A stretch of 53,832 nt of DNA from Caldilineae bacterium. GTDB taxonomy: Bacteria > Chloroflexota > Anaerolineae > JAAEKA01. The position numbers were made by a program, and so were the translations under genes. The notes beneath the pieces were generated by a model. That model searched no databases. It worked only from the letters and a program-made list of their open reading frames with translations, and was not told where the DNA came from. Location of the stretch: the NCBI GenBank assembly GCA_020634555.1, contig JACKBK010000024.1:1-53832 (forward strand), given 5' to 3'. Of this stretch, positions 1 through 8,683 are shown one piece after another (positions within the stretch are counted from its first letter, which is position 1; each line of letters begins with the position of its first letter).

Positions 1-101
1 AACTGATATACATCGGGGTTTGTTCAACGTGCCGTTCAAACGGTTTCGTGATCCTGCGCGCCTGCCAACAGGGTAATCCCAAGGTAACTTAATGTTGCCT
101 C

Positions 102-130
102 TTGACAGGTGCGTAGTGGTGTGATAAACT
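102..130 (+). promoter_or_regulatory. Sigma70-type promoter of the MFS/ArsR operon
   Basis: TTGACA at 102-107 matches the -35 consensus exactly. A 17-nt spacer leads to TAAACT at 125-130, four of six matches to the -10 consensus. It lies 45 nt upstream of the MFS start codon. Read directly from sequence; no transcription data. Confidence 0.7.
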
Positions 131-135
131 TGTAT

Positions 136-153
136 CGTAGTTATTTGACTACG
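136..153. promoter_or_regulatory. Candidate ArsR-type operator, inverted repeat
   Basis: CGTAGT (136-141) and ACTACG (148-153) form a perfect 6-bp dyad around a 6-nt spacer. It sits just downstream of the -10 box and would overlap the transcription start. The second gene of the operon encodes an ArsR-type regulator, so autoregulation by this site is a reasonable inference. Confidence 0.5.
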
Positions 154-175
154 TTTATTGATAAGGAGATCACCT

Positions 176-1471
176 ATGCTGTCACGTGTCATCAGGAACC
201 GTTCGCTCGTTATTCTGGGGTTCGCCGAGTCGGTCAGCGGGCTGGGAAGCTGGATCACCGGGCTGGCCGTCTTTTCGCTGATCATCTTCCGCGGCGACGG
301 CAACGTGGTGCAGAGCAGCGGCATCCTGCTGGCGTCGTTGCTGCCGATGTTGCTGTTCAGCCCAGTGGCCGGCAGCCTGATCGACCGCTTCGACCGGCGA
401 CGGTTGATGGTCGCATCGGAGCTGTTGGCCGGCGTCACCGTGGCCGGGCTGATCTTCGTCCAGAACATCTGGCTGATCTACCTGCTGCTGGCGCTGCAAT
501 CGATCTTCAACACCATCATGATGCCGGCCCGCCAGGCGGTCGTACCCGACCTCGTCGAACGCGAGAACCTGACCAGCGCCAACGCGTTCCTGCAACAACT
601 GGCCGGCCTGATCAAGGTGGCCGCGCCGATTCTGGCCGGTGCGCTGCTGGCGCTGGTCAACCCACACACTGCGATCATCTTCGACGTCATCTCCTACGCG
701 CTGTCGGCGATCATCCTGACTCGCCTGCCCGCGCTGCCGCCGCACCCGAAAGCCCCAGCAACAGACGCAACCGCCGAACCCAGCCTTGCCACGAGCGGTG
801 ATTTCAAGAACCTGCTACGCGCGGCGCCCCACCTGCGCCTGATCTTCCTCAGCACCTTCCTGGCCACCGCGGCGATCATCGGCTTCGACGTGCTGTCGGC
901 GATCTTCACCCGCGACATCCTTCAGGGCAACGAGGCGACCTTCGGCCTGCTCATCGGCCTGATCGGGCTGGGGACGGTGGCCGGCGCGGCCGGGTTGATG
1001 CTGTCGAAGCGCAAGCGAAACCTGTGGACCGACGTGGTGGCGGGTCTGCTGTTGCTGACAGTCCTGGCCGCAGCTGTGGCGATCGGTGCGTGGGTTGGCA
1101 ATCCGGCGGTTGCGACGGCTGTGATGGCCGCCGGTTGCCTGCTGGCCGGGCTGGGTATGGGAATCATGCACGTGCAAATCGCGACGCTGATCCAACTGCT
1201 CACGCCGGCAGCGCTGCTGGGCCGGGCAGGCGGGATGTTCCAGTCGGTCGCGGTGGCCGGCCAGATCACCGGAATTCTGCTGACGCCGCTGCTGGTGCCC
1301 GGCTGGCTCTCGGTTGCCCAGTTCTTTGGTCTGGCGACATTGGCGCTCCTGGCGCTGGTCGTGTATATTGTCGCCACCGTTCGCAAGTCGCCGCCTGTCA
1401 CCGAGCCGGTGGCCGCCGCATCCAACGCGGCGCAGGAACCCGCGGCAGACAGCGCTCTGTCACCTCTTTAG
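176..1471 (+). CDS. MFS-type efflux transporter
   Basis: A polytopic inner-membrane protein of about 431 residues with many hydrophobic segments. The first begins near LVILGFAESVSGLGSW, and the cytoplasmic loop after helix 2 carries the MFS-type motif GSLIDRFDRRRLM. It resembles the MFS_3/EntS-like group of drug or siderophore exporters. The start at 176 follows AAGGAG at 163-168 with a 7-nt gap; an in-frame ATG at 158 has no such site. The C-terminal tail is Ala/Pro-rich. The gene lies 12 nt before an ArsR-type regulator and shares its promoter, which suggests substrate-inducible export. The substrate cannot be told from sequence. Confidence 0.9.
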   Translation: MLSRVIRNRSLVILGFAESVSGLGSWITGLAVFSLIIFRGDGNVVQSSGILLASLLPMLLFSPVAGSLIDRFDRRRLMVASELLAGVTVAGLIFVQNIWLIYLLLALQSIFNTIMMPARQAVVPDLVERENLTSANAFLQQLAGLIKVAAPILAGALLALVNPHTAIIFDVISYALSAIILTRLPALPPHPKAPATDATAEPSLATSGDFKNLLRAAPHLRLIFLSTFLATAAIIGFDVLSAIFTRDILQGNEATFGLLIGLIGLGTVAGAAGLMLSKRKRNLWTDVVAGLLLLTVLAAAVAIGAWVGNPAVATAVMAAGCLLAGLGMGIMHVQIATLIQLLTPAALLGRAGGMFQSVAVAGQITGILLTPLLVPGWLSVAQFFGLATLALLALVVYIVATVRKSPPVTEPVAAASNAAQEPAADSALSPL

Positions 1472-1483
1472 CCGGATACCACG

Positions 1484-2608
1484 ATGCCTCAGACACCCGA
1501 ACAAACCACCTCAGCCGGCTGGACCGTCGGCCAGTCGATCGCTACCGAGCTCGACGTTGCGCTGGCCATTGTCGGCGGGTCGTTCAACATCATCGCCGGC
1601 AGCGACGAGTTCCAGGCGCTGAACGAACACGTGCCTGCCGACTGGCTGGCAGAAAGCCGCACCGTTCTGGGCGATCCCGCGGCGGAATACACGCTGGGCT
1701 TTCTGGCCGGTCTGGTCGACATGAAAGCGGAAGCTGACTACGGACGTGCGACACTGGCCATGCGCGAGCTGACGGCTGCCGACGCGCTGGAAAAGCTGGC
1801 CGGGCAAGCCGCGGATCTCCGGGTGACGCCGGACTTGGCGCTCCCACCGGCAGAAGCACTGGCTGACCTCGCCATCCGCGTGACGCTCGCGTTGCACGCT
1901 GGTCTTGGATACGATACCGGCGCTCAGGGGACCGGTGTCGAGCGCCGCCGCCAGGAAGTGCTGCGTATCACGCGCGTGCTGCGCGATGGAGAATTGCATA
2001 GCCACTTCTGGCACTGGCTGGACCGCTTCTTCTACGAGGTCTACCAGCCGTGGCGGCGCACGCGAGAACACGCGATCAAGACGCTGGAGAGCCACGCGCT
2101 GGCTATGCTCGGCGCGTTGGAAGGGGACGAAGCGCCGCCGCTGGCCTGGCTGCCGGCCCAGAATCCGTTGCGCGTGTTCCAGTCGCTGCAGGACGGCGTC
2201 ACCGATGGTCGGCTACGGGTGTTTTTCTGGATCGAGCCTTTTGGCCTGATCGACCTGTGGGATCTGGACCCGGGGCAGGTGCTGGTGTCGTTCAGCACGC
2301 CCGGCGCGATCTACCACAACTTCCACGCCTTTGCCGACGATGTGGCGGTGCGAACCAAGGCGCTGGCCGACCCGACGCGTTTGATCATCCTGCGTCTCAT
2401 CCGCCACTTCGGCATGATGAACACCGAACTGGCGAACTTCATGGAGATTTCGCGGCCCACCGTCAGCGTCCACGCCAAGATCCTGCGCGAGGCCGGCCTG
2501 ATCCGCTCCGAGCAGCACGGCCGCGAGGTGCGCCACGAGATCGTGCCGTCCGAGGTACGCCGACTGTTCAGCGACCTTGAACGCTTCCTCGACCTGCCCG
2601 AAGAGTGA
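1484..2608 (+). CDS. ArsR-type winged-helix regulator with large N-terminal domain
   Basis: A 374-residue protein. The last ~90 residues are an ArsR-type winged helix: the opening ALADPTRLIILRLI is the classic ArsR helix, and ISRPTVSVHAKILREAGLI is the recognition-helix region. The N-terminal ~280 residues are a mostly helical region with many Trp/Arg, much larger than the ~100-residue family norm, perhaps a ligand-sensing domain like the long Firmicutes/Chloroflexota ArsR proteins. It starts 12 nt after the MFS stop, with no strong ribosome-binding site, consistent with translational coupling. It probably represses its own operon through the dyad at 136-153. Confidence 0.8.
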   Translation: MPQTPEQTTSAGWTVGQSIATELDVALAIVGGSFNIIAGSDEFQALNEHVPADWLAESRTVLGDPAAEYTLGFLAGLVDMKAEADYGRATLAMRELTAADALEKLAGQAADLRVTPDLALPPAEALADLAIRVTLALHAGLGYDTGAQGTGVERRRQEVLRITRVLRDGELHSHFWHWLDRFFYEVYQPWRRTREHAIKTLESHALAMLGALEGDEAPPLAWLPAQNPLRVFQSLQDGVTDGRLRVFFWIEPFGLIDLWDLDPGQVLVSFSTPGAIYHNFHAFADDVAVRTKALADPTRLIILRLIRHFGMMNTELANFMEISRPTVSVHAKILREAGLIRSEQHGREVRHEIVPSEVRRLFSDLERFLDLPEE

Positions 2609-2727
2609 AACTTGAAACCTGGTCTACAGACAACGTAAGGCTTCTGTAATACCTTATTAAGCGATGGTTTAGAACCGTGCGGTTTAATGATGGCAGTAGG
2701 ATAGATAATCCAGCAGCGGAGACTGAC

Positions 2728-3696
<969 letters not shown>

Positions 3697-3698
3697 GT

Positions 3699-3758
3699 CG
3701 TGAAACGTGATGCGTGAAACGTGAACCTCTGATTACGCATCACGTTTCACGTTTCACG
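3699..3758. repeat. Palindromic GTGAAACGTGA-type intergenic repeat
   Basis: The 17-nt arm CGTGAAACGTGATGCGT (3699-3715) has a perfect inverted copy at 3735-3751, and the motif GTGAAAC recurs on both sides. It lies between msrP and msrQ and could form a hairpin in the shared transcript. A related degenerate stretch is at 27311-27340. Such repeats are common between genes in this kind of genome. Confidence 0.7.
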
Positions 3759-3799
3759 CCCACCGCTCTAAAGCCAAGCCGTTCATCAAGAAAAGAAAA

Positions 3800-4489
3800 A
3801 TGACTGCAAAACTCCCAACCCTGCGCTTCACAAAATTTCAGATCTTCGTCCACGTGGCGGCGCTGTTGCCGCTGGTGGTTCTGATCATCGACGCGCTGCG
3901 CGGCAACCTGAGCTATAACCCGATCCAGGAGGCCACGTTCCGCACCGGCAAGACGGCGATGATCTTGCTGGTAGCGTCGCTGGCCTGCACGCCGGCCAAC
4001 ACGCTCTTCGGCTTCACACCTGCCATCAAGGTTCGCCGGGCGCTGGGGTTGTACGCCTTCCTGTACGCGCTGGTGCATTTCACCATCTACATCGGCGTGG
4101 ACTACGGCTTCGACCTGCGGCTGGTGTTGCTGGAACTGGAGGAGAAGCGCTATGTGATCGTCGGCTTTGCAGCTTTCCTGATCCTGCTGGCGTTGACGCT
4201 GACGTCCACCAAGGGGATGCAGCGCCGCCTGAAGAAGAACTGGAAGAAGCTGCACAAGTGGGTCTATGCGGCCGGTATCCTGGTGATGTTCCACTTTATC
4301 TGGGTGCAGAAGTCCGACATCCGCGAGCCATTGATCTGGACAGGCGTGTTGGGGTTGTTGCTGCTCCTGCGCTGGCAACCGGTGCGGACCCGAATTCTAT
4401 CGTTCAGAACCAGTCGTCGGGCCGGCCGCCGCAAACCTCGCCCTACAGAGCCGGCCAAAGTGAGTGAACCGGAGCCGGCAGCGCAGTAG
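3800..4489 (+). CDS. msrQ: MsrQ, heme-binding membrane subunit of the MsrPQ system
   Basis: A 229-residue membrane protein of the YedZ/ferric-reductase-like family that passes electrons from the quinone pool through heme b to MsrP. About six hydrophobic segments are visible, starting with FQIFVHVAALLPLVVLIID. Conserved histidines that fit heme ligation occur in the segment with ALVHFTIY, in KKLHKWVYAA, and in LVMFHFIW. The tail is basic. It is 103 nt downstream of msrP, separated by a palindrome, and is followed by a strong terminator, so msrP-msrQ is probably one transcription unit. Confidence 0.9.
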   Translation: MTAKLPTLRFTKFQIFVHVAALLPLVVLIIDALRGNLSYNPIQEATFRTGKTAMILLVASLACTPANTLFGFTPAIKVRRALGLYAFLYALVHFTIYIGVDYGFDLRLVLLELEEKRYVIVGFAAFLILLALTLTSTKGMQRRLKKNWKKLHKWVYAAGILVMFHFIWVQKSDIREPLIWTGVLGLLLLLRWQPVRTRILSFRTSRRAGRRKPRPTEPAKVSEPEPAAQ

Positions 4490-4503
4490 CTGCTGAAGTA
4501 GCT

Positions 4504-4560
4504 GCGAAACGAAAAACGAGGAGCCAGCAAGTTGCGCTGGCTCCTCGTTTTTCGTTTCGC
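4504..4560 (+). terminator. Strong hairpin terminator after msrQ
   Basis: A perfect 25-bp stem (4504-4528 with 4536-4560) around a 7-nt loop begins 14 nt after the msrQ stop. The stem carries A- and T-rich segments, so it could act in both directions. Confidence 0.85.
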
Positions 4561-4646
4561 AATCGGTCGGTGCAGCCAATGTTCTTGCACCCTCTTCCTC
4601 ACGTGCGGAGCCGGTGACAAATACACAGCTTCTCAATCATGCCTTA

Positions 4647-4675
4647 ATAACTTCTGTACATCCACTTGGTATTCT
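4647..4675 (+). promoter_or_regulatory. Shared promoter-like motif, copy 1
   Basis: A 29-nt block aligns without gaps to blocks at 5581-5609 and 11799-11827; 17 positions are identical in all three. It ends with TGGTATTCT, an extended -10-like element, and carries TGTACA 9 nt before the TATTCT hexamer. The downstream start codon is 65 nt away. Confidence 0.6.
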
Positions 4676-4740
4676 ATTTCCAGATCGGCACGAACGGCGT
4701 GTCGAAAAACTGTAGAGACCATACTAAGGAGACAGATACG

Positions 4741-5490
4741 ATGAAGAACATCAGGAAATGGCTGGCAGCGGCAGGCGCGGGCCTGGCTGTTATCGCAATG
4801 ACCGCAATGGTGATGCCGGCAGGCACGGTCAGCGCGGCCTCTGCCCAGAACGGCAGGGGGCCTAGCGGACAGAATGACACCTATCTCGCCGATGCGCTCG
4901 GCGTAACCGTGGACGAACTAACCAGTGCCTACACCGCAGCCCGCGAGGCTGCCATCGACCAGGCAGTGGCCGACGGCACGCTGACCCAGGAGCAGGCAGA
5001 CGCGCTCAAGAGCGGCGACGGTCGTATCGACGGCCGCGGCGTTGGCCCCGTCGGGCTGGACAGGGACGCCCAGGAAGCGCTGGTGGCCGAGCAGCTTGGC
5101 ATCACAGTCGACGAACTGGATGCTGCCAAGACTGAAGCCAACGACGCCAGGCTGGCTGCTGCAGTCGCCGCCGGTGACATCACCCAGGAGCAGGTCGATG
5201 CGATGGAGGCGCAGCAGGCTTTCCGCGACTACCTGAACCAGGACGATGTCCAGGCGCAGTTGCAAGCTGCCTATGCCAGTGTGGTGCAGGGCGCGGTGGA
5301 TGCTGGCGTACTCACCCAGGAACAGGCTGACACGATCCTGAGCAACACGAACGGCTTCGGCCACTTCGGCGAGATGCCTGGCTTCGGTGGACGACACGGC
5401 GGACCACGCGGCTTTGGTGGCCCCGGAGCGGCTCCCGCTGACGGACAACAACCCCAGAACGATGCAGTATTGAGCGGCCTCAGCTTCTAA
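4741..5490 (+). CDS. Exported DUF2680-like repeat protein (paralog 1)
   Basis: 249 residues. The signal peptide MKNIRKWLAAAGAGLAVIAM runs to about AVSAAS-type residues near position 32. The mature part holds repeats of the form LADALGVTVDELTSAY followed by VADGTLTQEQADAL; a LGIT-VDEL repeat and a third TQEQAD repeat follow. This resembles the DUF2680 family of small exported helical proteins of unknown function. The C-terminus is Gly-rich. The start follows AAGGAG at 4726-4731. The next gene (5687-6481) is a clear paralog with the same order of parts and the same upstream motif, so the pair arose by tandem duplication. No enzymatic role can be assigned. Confidence 0.85.
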   Translation: MKNIRKWLAAAGAGLAVIAMTAMVMPAGTVSAASAQNGRGPSGQNDTYLADALGVTVDELTSAYTAAREAAIDQAVADGTLTQEQADALKSGDGRIDGRGVGPVGLDRDAQEALVAEQLGITVDELDAAKTEANDARLAAAVAAGDITQEQVDAMEAQQAFRDYLNQDDVQAQLQAAYASVVQGAVDAGVLTQEQADTILSNTNGFGHFGEMPGFGGRHGGPRGFGGPGAAPADGQQPQNDAVLSGLSF

Positions 5491-5512
5491 CCCTCCCGTT
5501 CTGGGTTTCATG

Positions 5513-5541
5513 CAGGAGCGCAGCCACAGGCTGCGCTCCTG
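5513..5541 (+). terminator. Terminator after DUF2680-like paralog 1
   Basis: A 13-bp perfect stem, CAGGAGCGCAGCC (5513-5525) with its complement at 5529-5541, around a 3-nt loop. It starts 22 nt after the stop codon. The following tract, TGATTCCTT, is only moderately T-rich. Confidence 0.7.
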
Positions 5542-5580
5542 TGATTCCTTCGATGTAAATACTACCTCAACGCGATCTTC

Positions 5581-5609
5581 ATAACTTTTGAACACTTTCC
5601 TGGTATTAT
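5581..5609 (+). promoter_or_regulatory. Shared promoter-like motif, copy 2
   Basis: Ungapped match to the blocks at 4647-4675 and 11799-11827. It has ATAACTT at the left end, TGAACA in the middle and TGGTATTAT at the right end. The start codon of the downstream gene is 77 nt further on. Confidence 0.6.
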
Positions 5610-5686
5610 CAGGCAGACTGGCGAAAAGATCACGCCGGTCCGATTCAATCGCAACTCAGTGGTTCAAACGAAAGGAGAGGTTGAGT

Positions 5687-6481
5687 ATGAGCAGAACCAA
5701 GAAGTGGCTTGCAATCGCAGGCATTGGAATGGCCGTAATGATGCTGGTCGCCATTGCATTGCCCGTGGCAGCCGCCAGCAATGTGGCGGCTCCAGTCGCA
5801 CACGGCCGCGGCTGGAACGGCGACGCGGATGGCCAGAATCTGGCCGACGCGCTGGGAATCTCGCTGGAGGAGCTGCAAGCAGCTCAGCAAAAAGCAGCCG
5901 AAGCAGCGCTGCAGCAGGCAGTCGATGATGGCATGCTGACGCAGGAACAGGCTGACGCGCTGCAAGCACGCGGTCTGGGCTCAATGCACGCCAGAGCTTT
6001 TGGACACGGTATGGCCGACAACATCGACGGCGAAGCTTTGCTGGCCGACGCACTGGGTATCAGTGTCGACGACTTGCAGGCCGCCCAGCTCAACGCTCGC
6101 GACGCGGCGCTTGATCAAGCTGTGGCTGATGGGCACATCACCCAGGAGATGGCCGACCAGATGAAGGCCCGCTCGGCCCTGGGACAGTACCTGAACCAGA
6201 GTGACGTCCGCGAGACGTTGCGCAATGCGTACGAGTCTGTCGTGCAGCAAGCGGTTGCGGCGGGTGTGATCACCCAGGAACAGGCGGATGCGATTCTGAG
6301 CAACGACGCCGGTTTCGGTCCGTTCGGCGGCATGCGCGGTTTCGACGGGATGCATGGGCACATGCGCGACTTTGGCGGCATGCGGCAGTTCCGCGTCCCC
6401 GACAACGGCGATAATGCTACGCCTTCGGGTGTCTTCACACGCCCCAGCGTTCGCCCCGGTACGTCGGGAATCAGTCTGTAA
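5687..6481 (+). CDS. Exported DUF2680-like repeat protein (paralog 2)
   Basis: 264 residues, with the same plan as the preceding gene: signal peptide MSRTKKWLAIAGIGMAVMML, then repeats LADALGISLEELQAAQ / DDGMLTQEQADAL and LADALGISVDDLQAAQ / ADGHITQEMADQM, a third TQEQADAI repeat, and a Gly/Met/Phe-rich end. The start at 5687 has AAAGGAGAGG 7 nt upstream; the in-frame ATG at 5588 overlaps the promoter-like motif and is rejected. Function unknown. A terminator hairpin follows at 6532-6571. Confidence 0.85.
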   Translation: MSRTKKWLAIAGIGMAVMMLVAIALPVAAASNVAAPVAHGRGWNGDADGQNLADALGISLEELQAAQQKAAEAALQQAVDDGMLTQEQADALQARGLGSMHARAFGHGMADNIDGEALLADALGISVDDLQAAQLNARDAALDQAVADGHITQEMADQMKARSALGQYLNQSDVRETLRNAYESVVQQAVAAGVITQEQADAILSNDAGFGPFGGMRGFDGMHGHMRDFGGMRQFRVPDNGDNATPSGVFTRPSVRPGTSGISL

Positions 6482-6819
6482 CAAACTTTCCATCCGGGCC
6501 GCCGTAGCGATGCGACGCCCCATCTTGAAACAGGAATGCTCCGGCTCATCAGTGGTTGCCGGAGCATTCCTCATATCCAGCCTTATCACGGCGTGCGCGC
6601 CGCCAGCAGCATACAAAGCTGGCGGCGTCTTTGGTAGACCCATCACAGACCGGCCTCCGCTCTTTATGGTAGTCTCACGGCACGTAAGAGTTTCGCTGGC
6701 CAGGTTCGCACCGGTGACAGTTGACCAATCCAGCCGGGCGTTCCCAGCCGTAAGGAGGACATAGCCGCGATGATCGTTTCTCCAGAACTTACTTGCCCTG
6801 GCTTGCCAACACCCTCAAC
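6482..6819. other. Intergenic region with two hairpins
   Basis: No gene seen. Besides the terminator at 6532-6571 it holds a second hairpin at 6598-6627 (10-bp stem CGCCGCCAGC with GCTGGCGGCG), followed by TCTTT. The rest should contain the promoter of the lipoprotein gene at 6820, but no convincing -35/-10 pair was found. Confidence 0.5.
6532..6571 (+). terminator. Terminator after DUF2680-like paralog 2
   Basis: AGGAATGCTCCGG (6532-6544) pairs perfectly with CCGGAGCATTCCT (6559-6571) across a 14-nt loop. It starts 50 nt after the stop codon. Confidence 0.7.
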
Positions 6820-7692
6820 ATGAAAACAAGAAACGTTATCCCCATCAGTTTACTGATAGCAGCTCTGGCAGTGGCCGGCTGTAGCGGCGCCGCGACGCCG
6901 GCTGCCACTGAAACGCCTGCTCCGCCGCCGACCAGTCCACCGGCAGTCGTAGCAACGGACACACCGCCGCCCGTTCCCACCGCCACAACCGCGGTCGAGC
7001 CAACAGCGGAACCGACAGCGACCGCCGAACCGACACCTACCGCTGCAGCCTCGCCAATCGAAGAACCAACCGCCACTGAACCTGCTGCCGAAACGTCGCC
7101 ATCAGAAAAGCTGGCTGCCGCCTTCCCATCCAGCCCAACCGCCGCCGGCGAGGTAATTCTCGTCACCGGCCGCGTGCTGGACACCAACGGCGACCCACTG
7201 CCGGGCGCGGCGGTGGAGTTCTGGCAGACCGACAGCAACGGCATCTACGACCACCCCGGCGACTCAGGTACTGCCAACCGGGACCCTGGCTTCCAATTCT
7301 ACGGCACAGCGATTGCTGCCGAGGATGGCACCTACGCGTTCCGCACGGTGCGTCCCGGCTACTATGAGCCGCGCCCCAAACATATCCACGTCAAGGTGCG
7401 GTTGGACGGCCGCGAGCTGCTCACCACGCAGTTCTATTTCGAGGAAGACCGCGCCGACCTCGGCAGCGAGGGTGTCTTTGCGCAGGCCGGTGGCCTCGGC
7501 GACATGCTGATCCTGAAGGAAGCCGGCAACGTAGATGTGAACGGCATGCTGACTGCCCTGTTGACCAACGATCTGGTCATCGACACCGGCAGCGGCGGCG
7601 CGTTGACTCCGACACCTGCACAGACCGAGGGACCGTATTACCCGGTCGTGACAGTTGCCGACTACGACAACGACCTGACAGCCGTGCCGTAG
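6820..7692 (+). CDS. Lipoprotein with intradiol ring-cleavage dioxygenase-like domain
   Basis: 290 residues. The lipobox AVAGC gives Cys21 as lipidation site; a Thr/Pro/Ala-rich linker runs to about residue 100, then a beta-sandwich of the intradiol dioxygenase family. Family marks: GRVLDTNGDPLPGAAVEFWQ; Tyr143 in GIYDHPGD; Tyr181/182, Arg185 and His188-Ile-His190 in PGYYEPRPKHIH. These fit the Fe(III) ligands (two Tyr, two His). Odd: the block TPAQTEGPYYP plus DYDNDLTAVP, which usually precedes the domain, is at the extreme C-terminus here. Substrate unknown; surface-anchored catechol cleavage is possible. The start at 6820 is chosen because it opens directly into a lipoprotein signal. Confidence 0.85.
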   Translation: MKTRNVIPISLLIAALAVAGCSGAATPAATETPAPPPTSPPAVVATDTPPPVPTATTAVEPTAEPTATAEPTPTAAASPIEEPTATEPAAETSPSEKLAAAFPSSPTAAGEVILVTGRVLDTNGDPLPGAAVEFWQTDSNGIYDHPGDSGTANRDPGFQFYGTAIAAEDGTYAFRTVRPGYYEPRPKHIHVKVRLDGRELLTTQFYFEEDRADLGSEGVFAQAGGLGDMLILKEAGNVDVNGMLTALLTNDLVIDTGSGGALTPTPAQTEGPYYPVVTVADYDNDLTAVP

Positions 7693-7699
7693 CCCGTCG

Positions 7700-7883
7700 C
7701 CGGAACGCCCACAAGGGGCTATACTACGAGACGCTACACGTGTAACCGGAACGCCCACAAGGGGCTATGCTACGGGACGTTGCACCTGTAACCGGAACGC
7801 CCACAAAGGGCTATGCTACGGGACATTGCACCTGTAGCGGGAACGCCCACAAGGGGCTATGCTACGGGACGCTGCACCTGTAG
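7700..7883. repeat. Four tandem copies of a 46-bp repeat
   Basis: Units begin at 7700, 7746, 7792 and 7838 with an exact 46-nt period and only a few substitutions between copies. Each contains the small dyad GCCCACAAGGGGC and the phrase CTATGCTACGGGAC. The array begins 8 nt after the dioxygenase-like gene. It has no spacers, so it is not a CRISPR array, and 46 is not a multiple of 3. Confidence 0.9.
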
Positions 7884-7933
7884 GATAGGGCCTTGTGCCC
7901 GTTCTATCTGAACCTGGATATCGTGAAACCGCC

Positions 7934-8677
7934 ATGAAACGAAAGACGCTCCTAGCACAGTTCTCACGCTTCGTCTTGCTGGCCGTACTACTCTTGCCGG
8001 CAAACGCCAGCTTTGCCGCGCCGGCCGAGGGTGTGTCGGGTGAACAGGCCAGCCAGACCGATGAACGGCCATTCATCCTGCCCTTCGCCGAACCGCCGGG
8101 ACCTGACACCTGGCTGATGGCGCAGACTTACGGCAACACCGTCGGCGCTTACTTCAACCGCAACACGACTTACCGGTTCAGCGGCGGTATCCACTTCGGC
8201 GTCGACTTTTCCGCCCCATGTGGCACCGAGATCGTGGCCATCGCCGACGGTGTGGTCGCGCTGGTAGATGCGACGGCCTACGGCTCGCTCCCGCACAACC
8301 TCATCATCGACCACCCGCAGCTTGGCTACGCGACGCTCTACGGCCATCTGCTGGAACGCCCGAACCTGACACCGGGACAGGAGGTTAAGCAGGGTGACGT
8401 GGTGGCGCTGAGCGGCGATCCGGAAGAGACCTGCTTTGGCCGGCCCCATCTGCACCTGGAGATTCGCGATTACCCCGGCCGCGGCTGGAAATACAATCCC
8501 ATCAATCTGATCGACGCCGACTGGGACAACCTGGCGCTGGTTGGTTCCTTCCGCTCCGGCTTCGAGCGTGATCTGGACGACCCGCGCAAGTGGCAGCAGC
8601 TTGACGACCAGCCGCCCGCTGTGACCGGCGGCCCCATCCTCAACAACTTCGCCAACCCCTGGCCGAGAAGCCGGTAG
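7934..8677 (+). CDS. Secreted M23 family metallopeptidase
   Basis: 247 residues. The signal peptide MKRKTLLAQFSRFVLLAVLL ends near SFA-A. The LytM/peptidase M23 domain covers roughly residues 85-200: the zinc site is read from HFGVDFSAP (His and Asp) and HLHLEIR (HxH), with the typical YGHL and GQEVKQGDVVALSG segments. Such enzymes cut peptide cross-links of peptidoglycan or related substrates outside the membrane. The start at 7934 gives a normal signal peptide; upstream in-frame ATG 7895 does not. It ends 6 nt before the next gene, so the two are probably co-transcribed. Confidence 0.9.
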   Translation: MKRKTLLAQFSRFVLLAVLLLPANASFAAPAEGVSGEQASQTDERPFILPFAEPPGPDTWLMAQTYGNTVGAYFNRNTTYRFSGGIHFGVDFSAPCGTEIVAIADGVVALVDATAYGSLPHNLIIDHPQLGYATLYGHLLERPNLTPGQEVKQGDVVALSGDPEETCFGRPHLHLEIRDYPGRGWKYNPINLIDADWDNLALVGSFRSGFERDLDDPRKWQQLDDQPPAVTGGPILNNFANPWPRSR

Positions 8678-8683
8678 GCGCGC

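Noticed and set aside
7700..7883. CRISPR array
   Set aside because: The 46-nt units are directly adjacent, with no unique spacers, and no cas gene is near. It is a simple tandem repeat.
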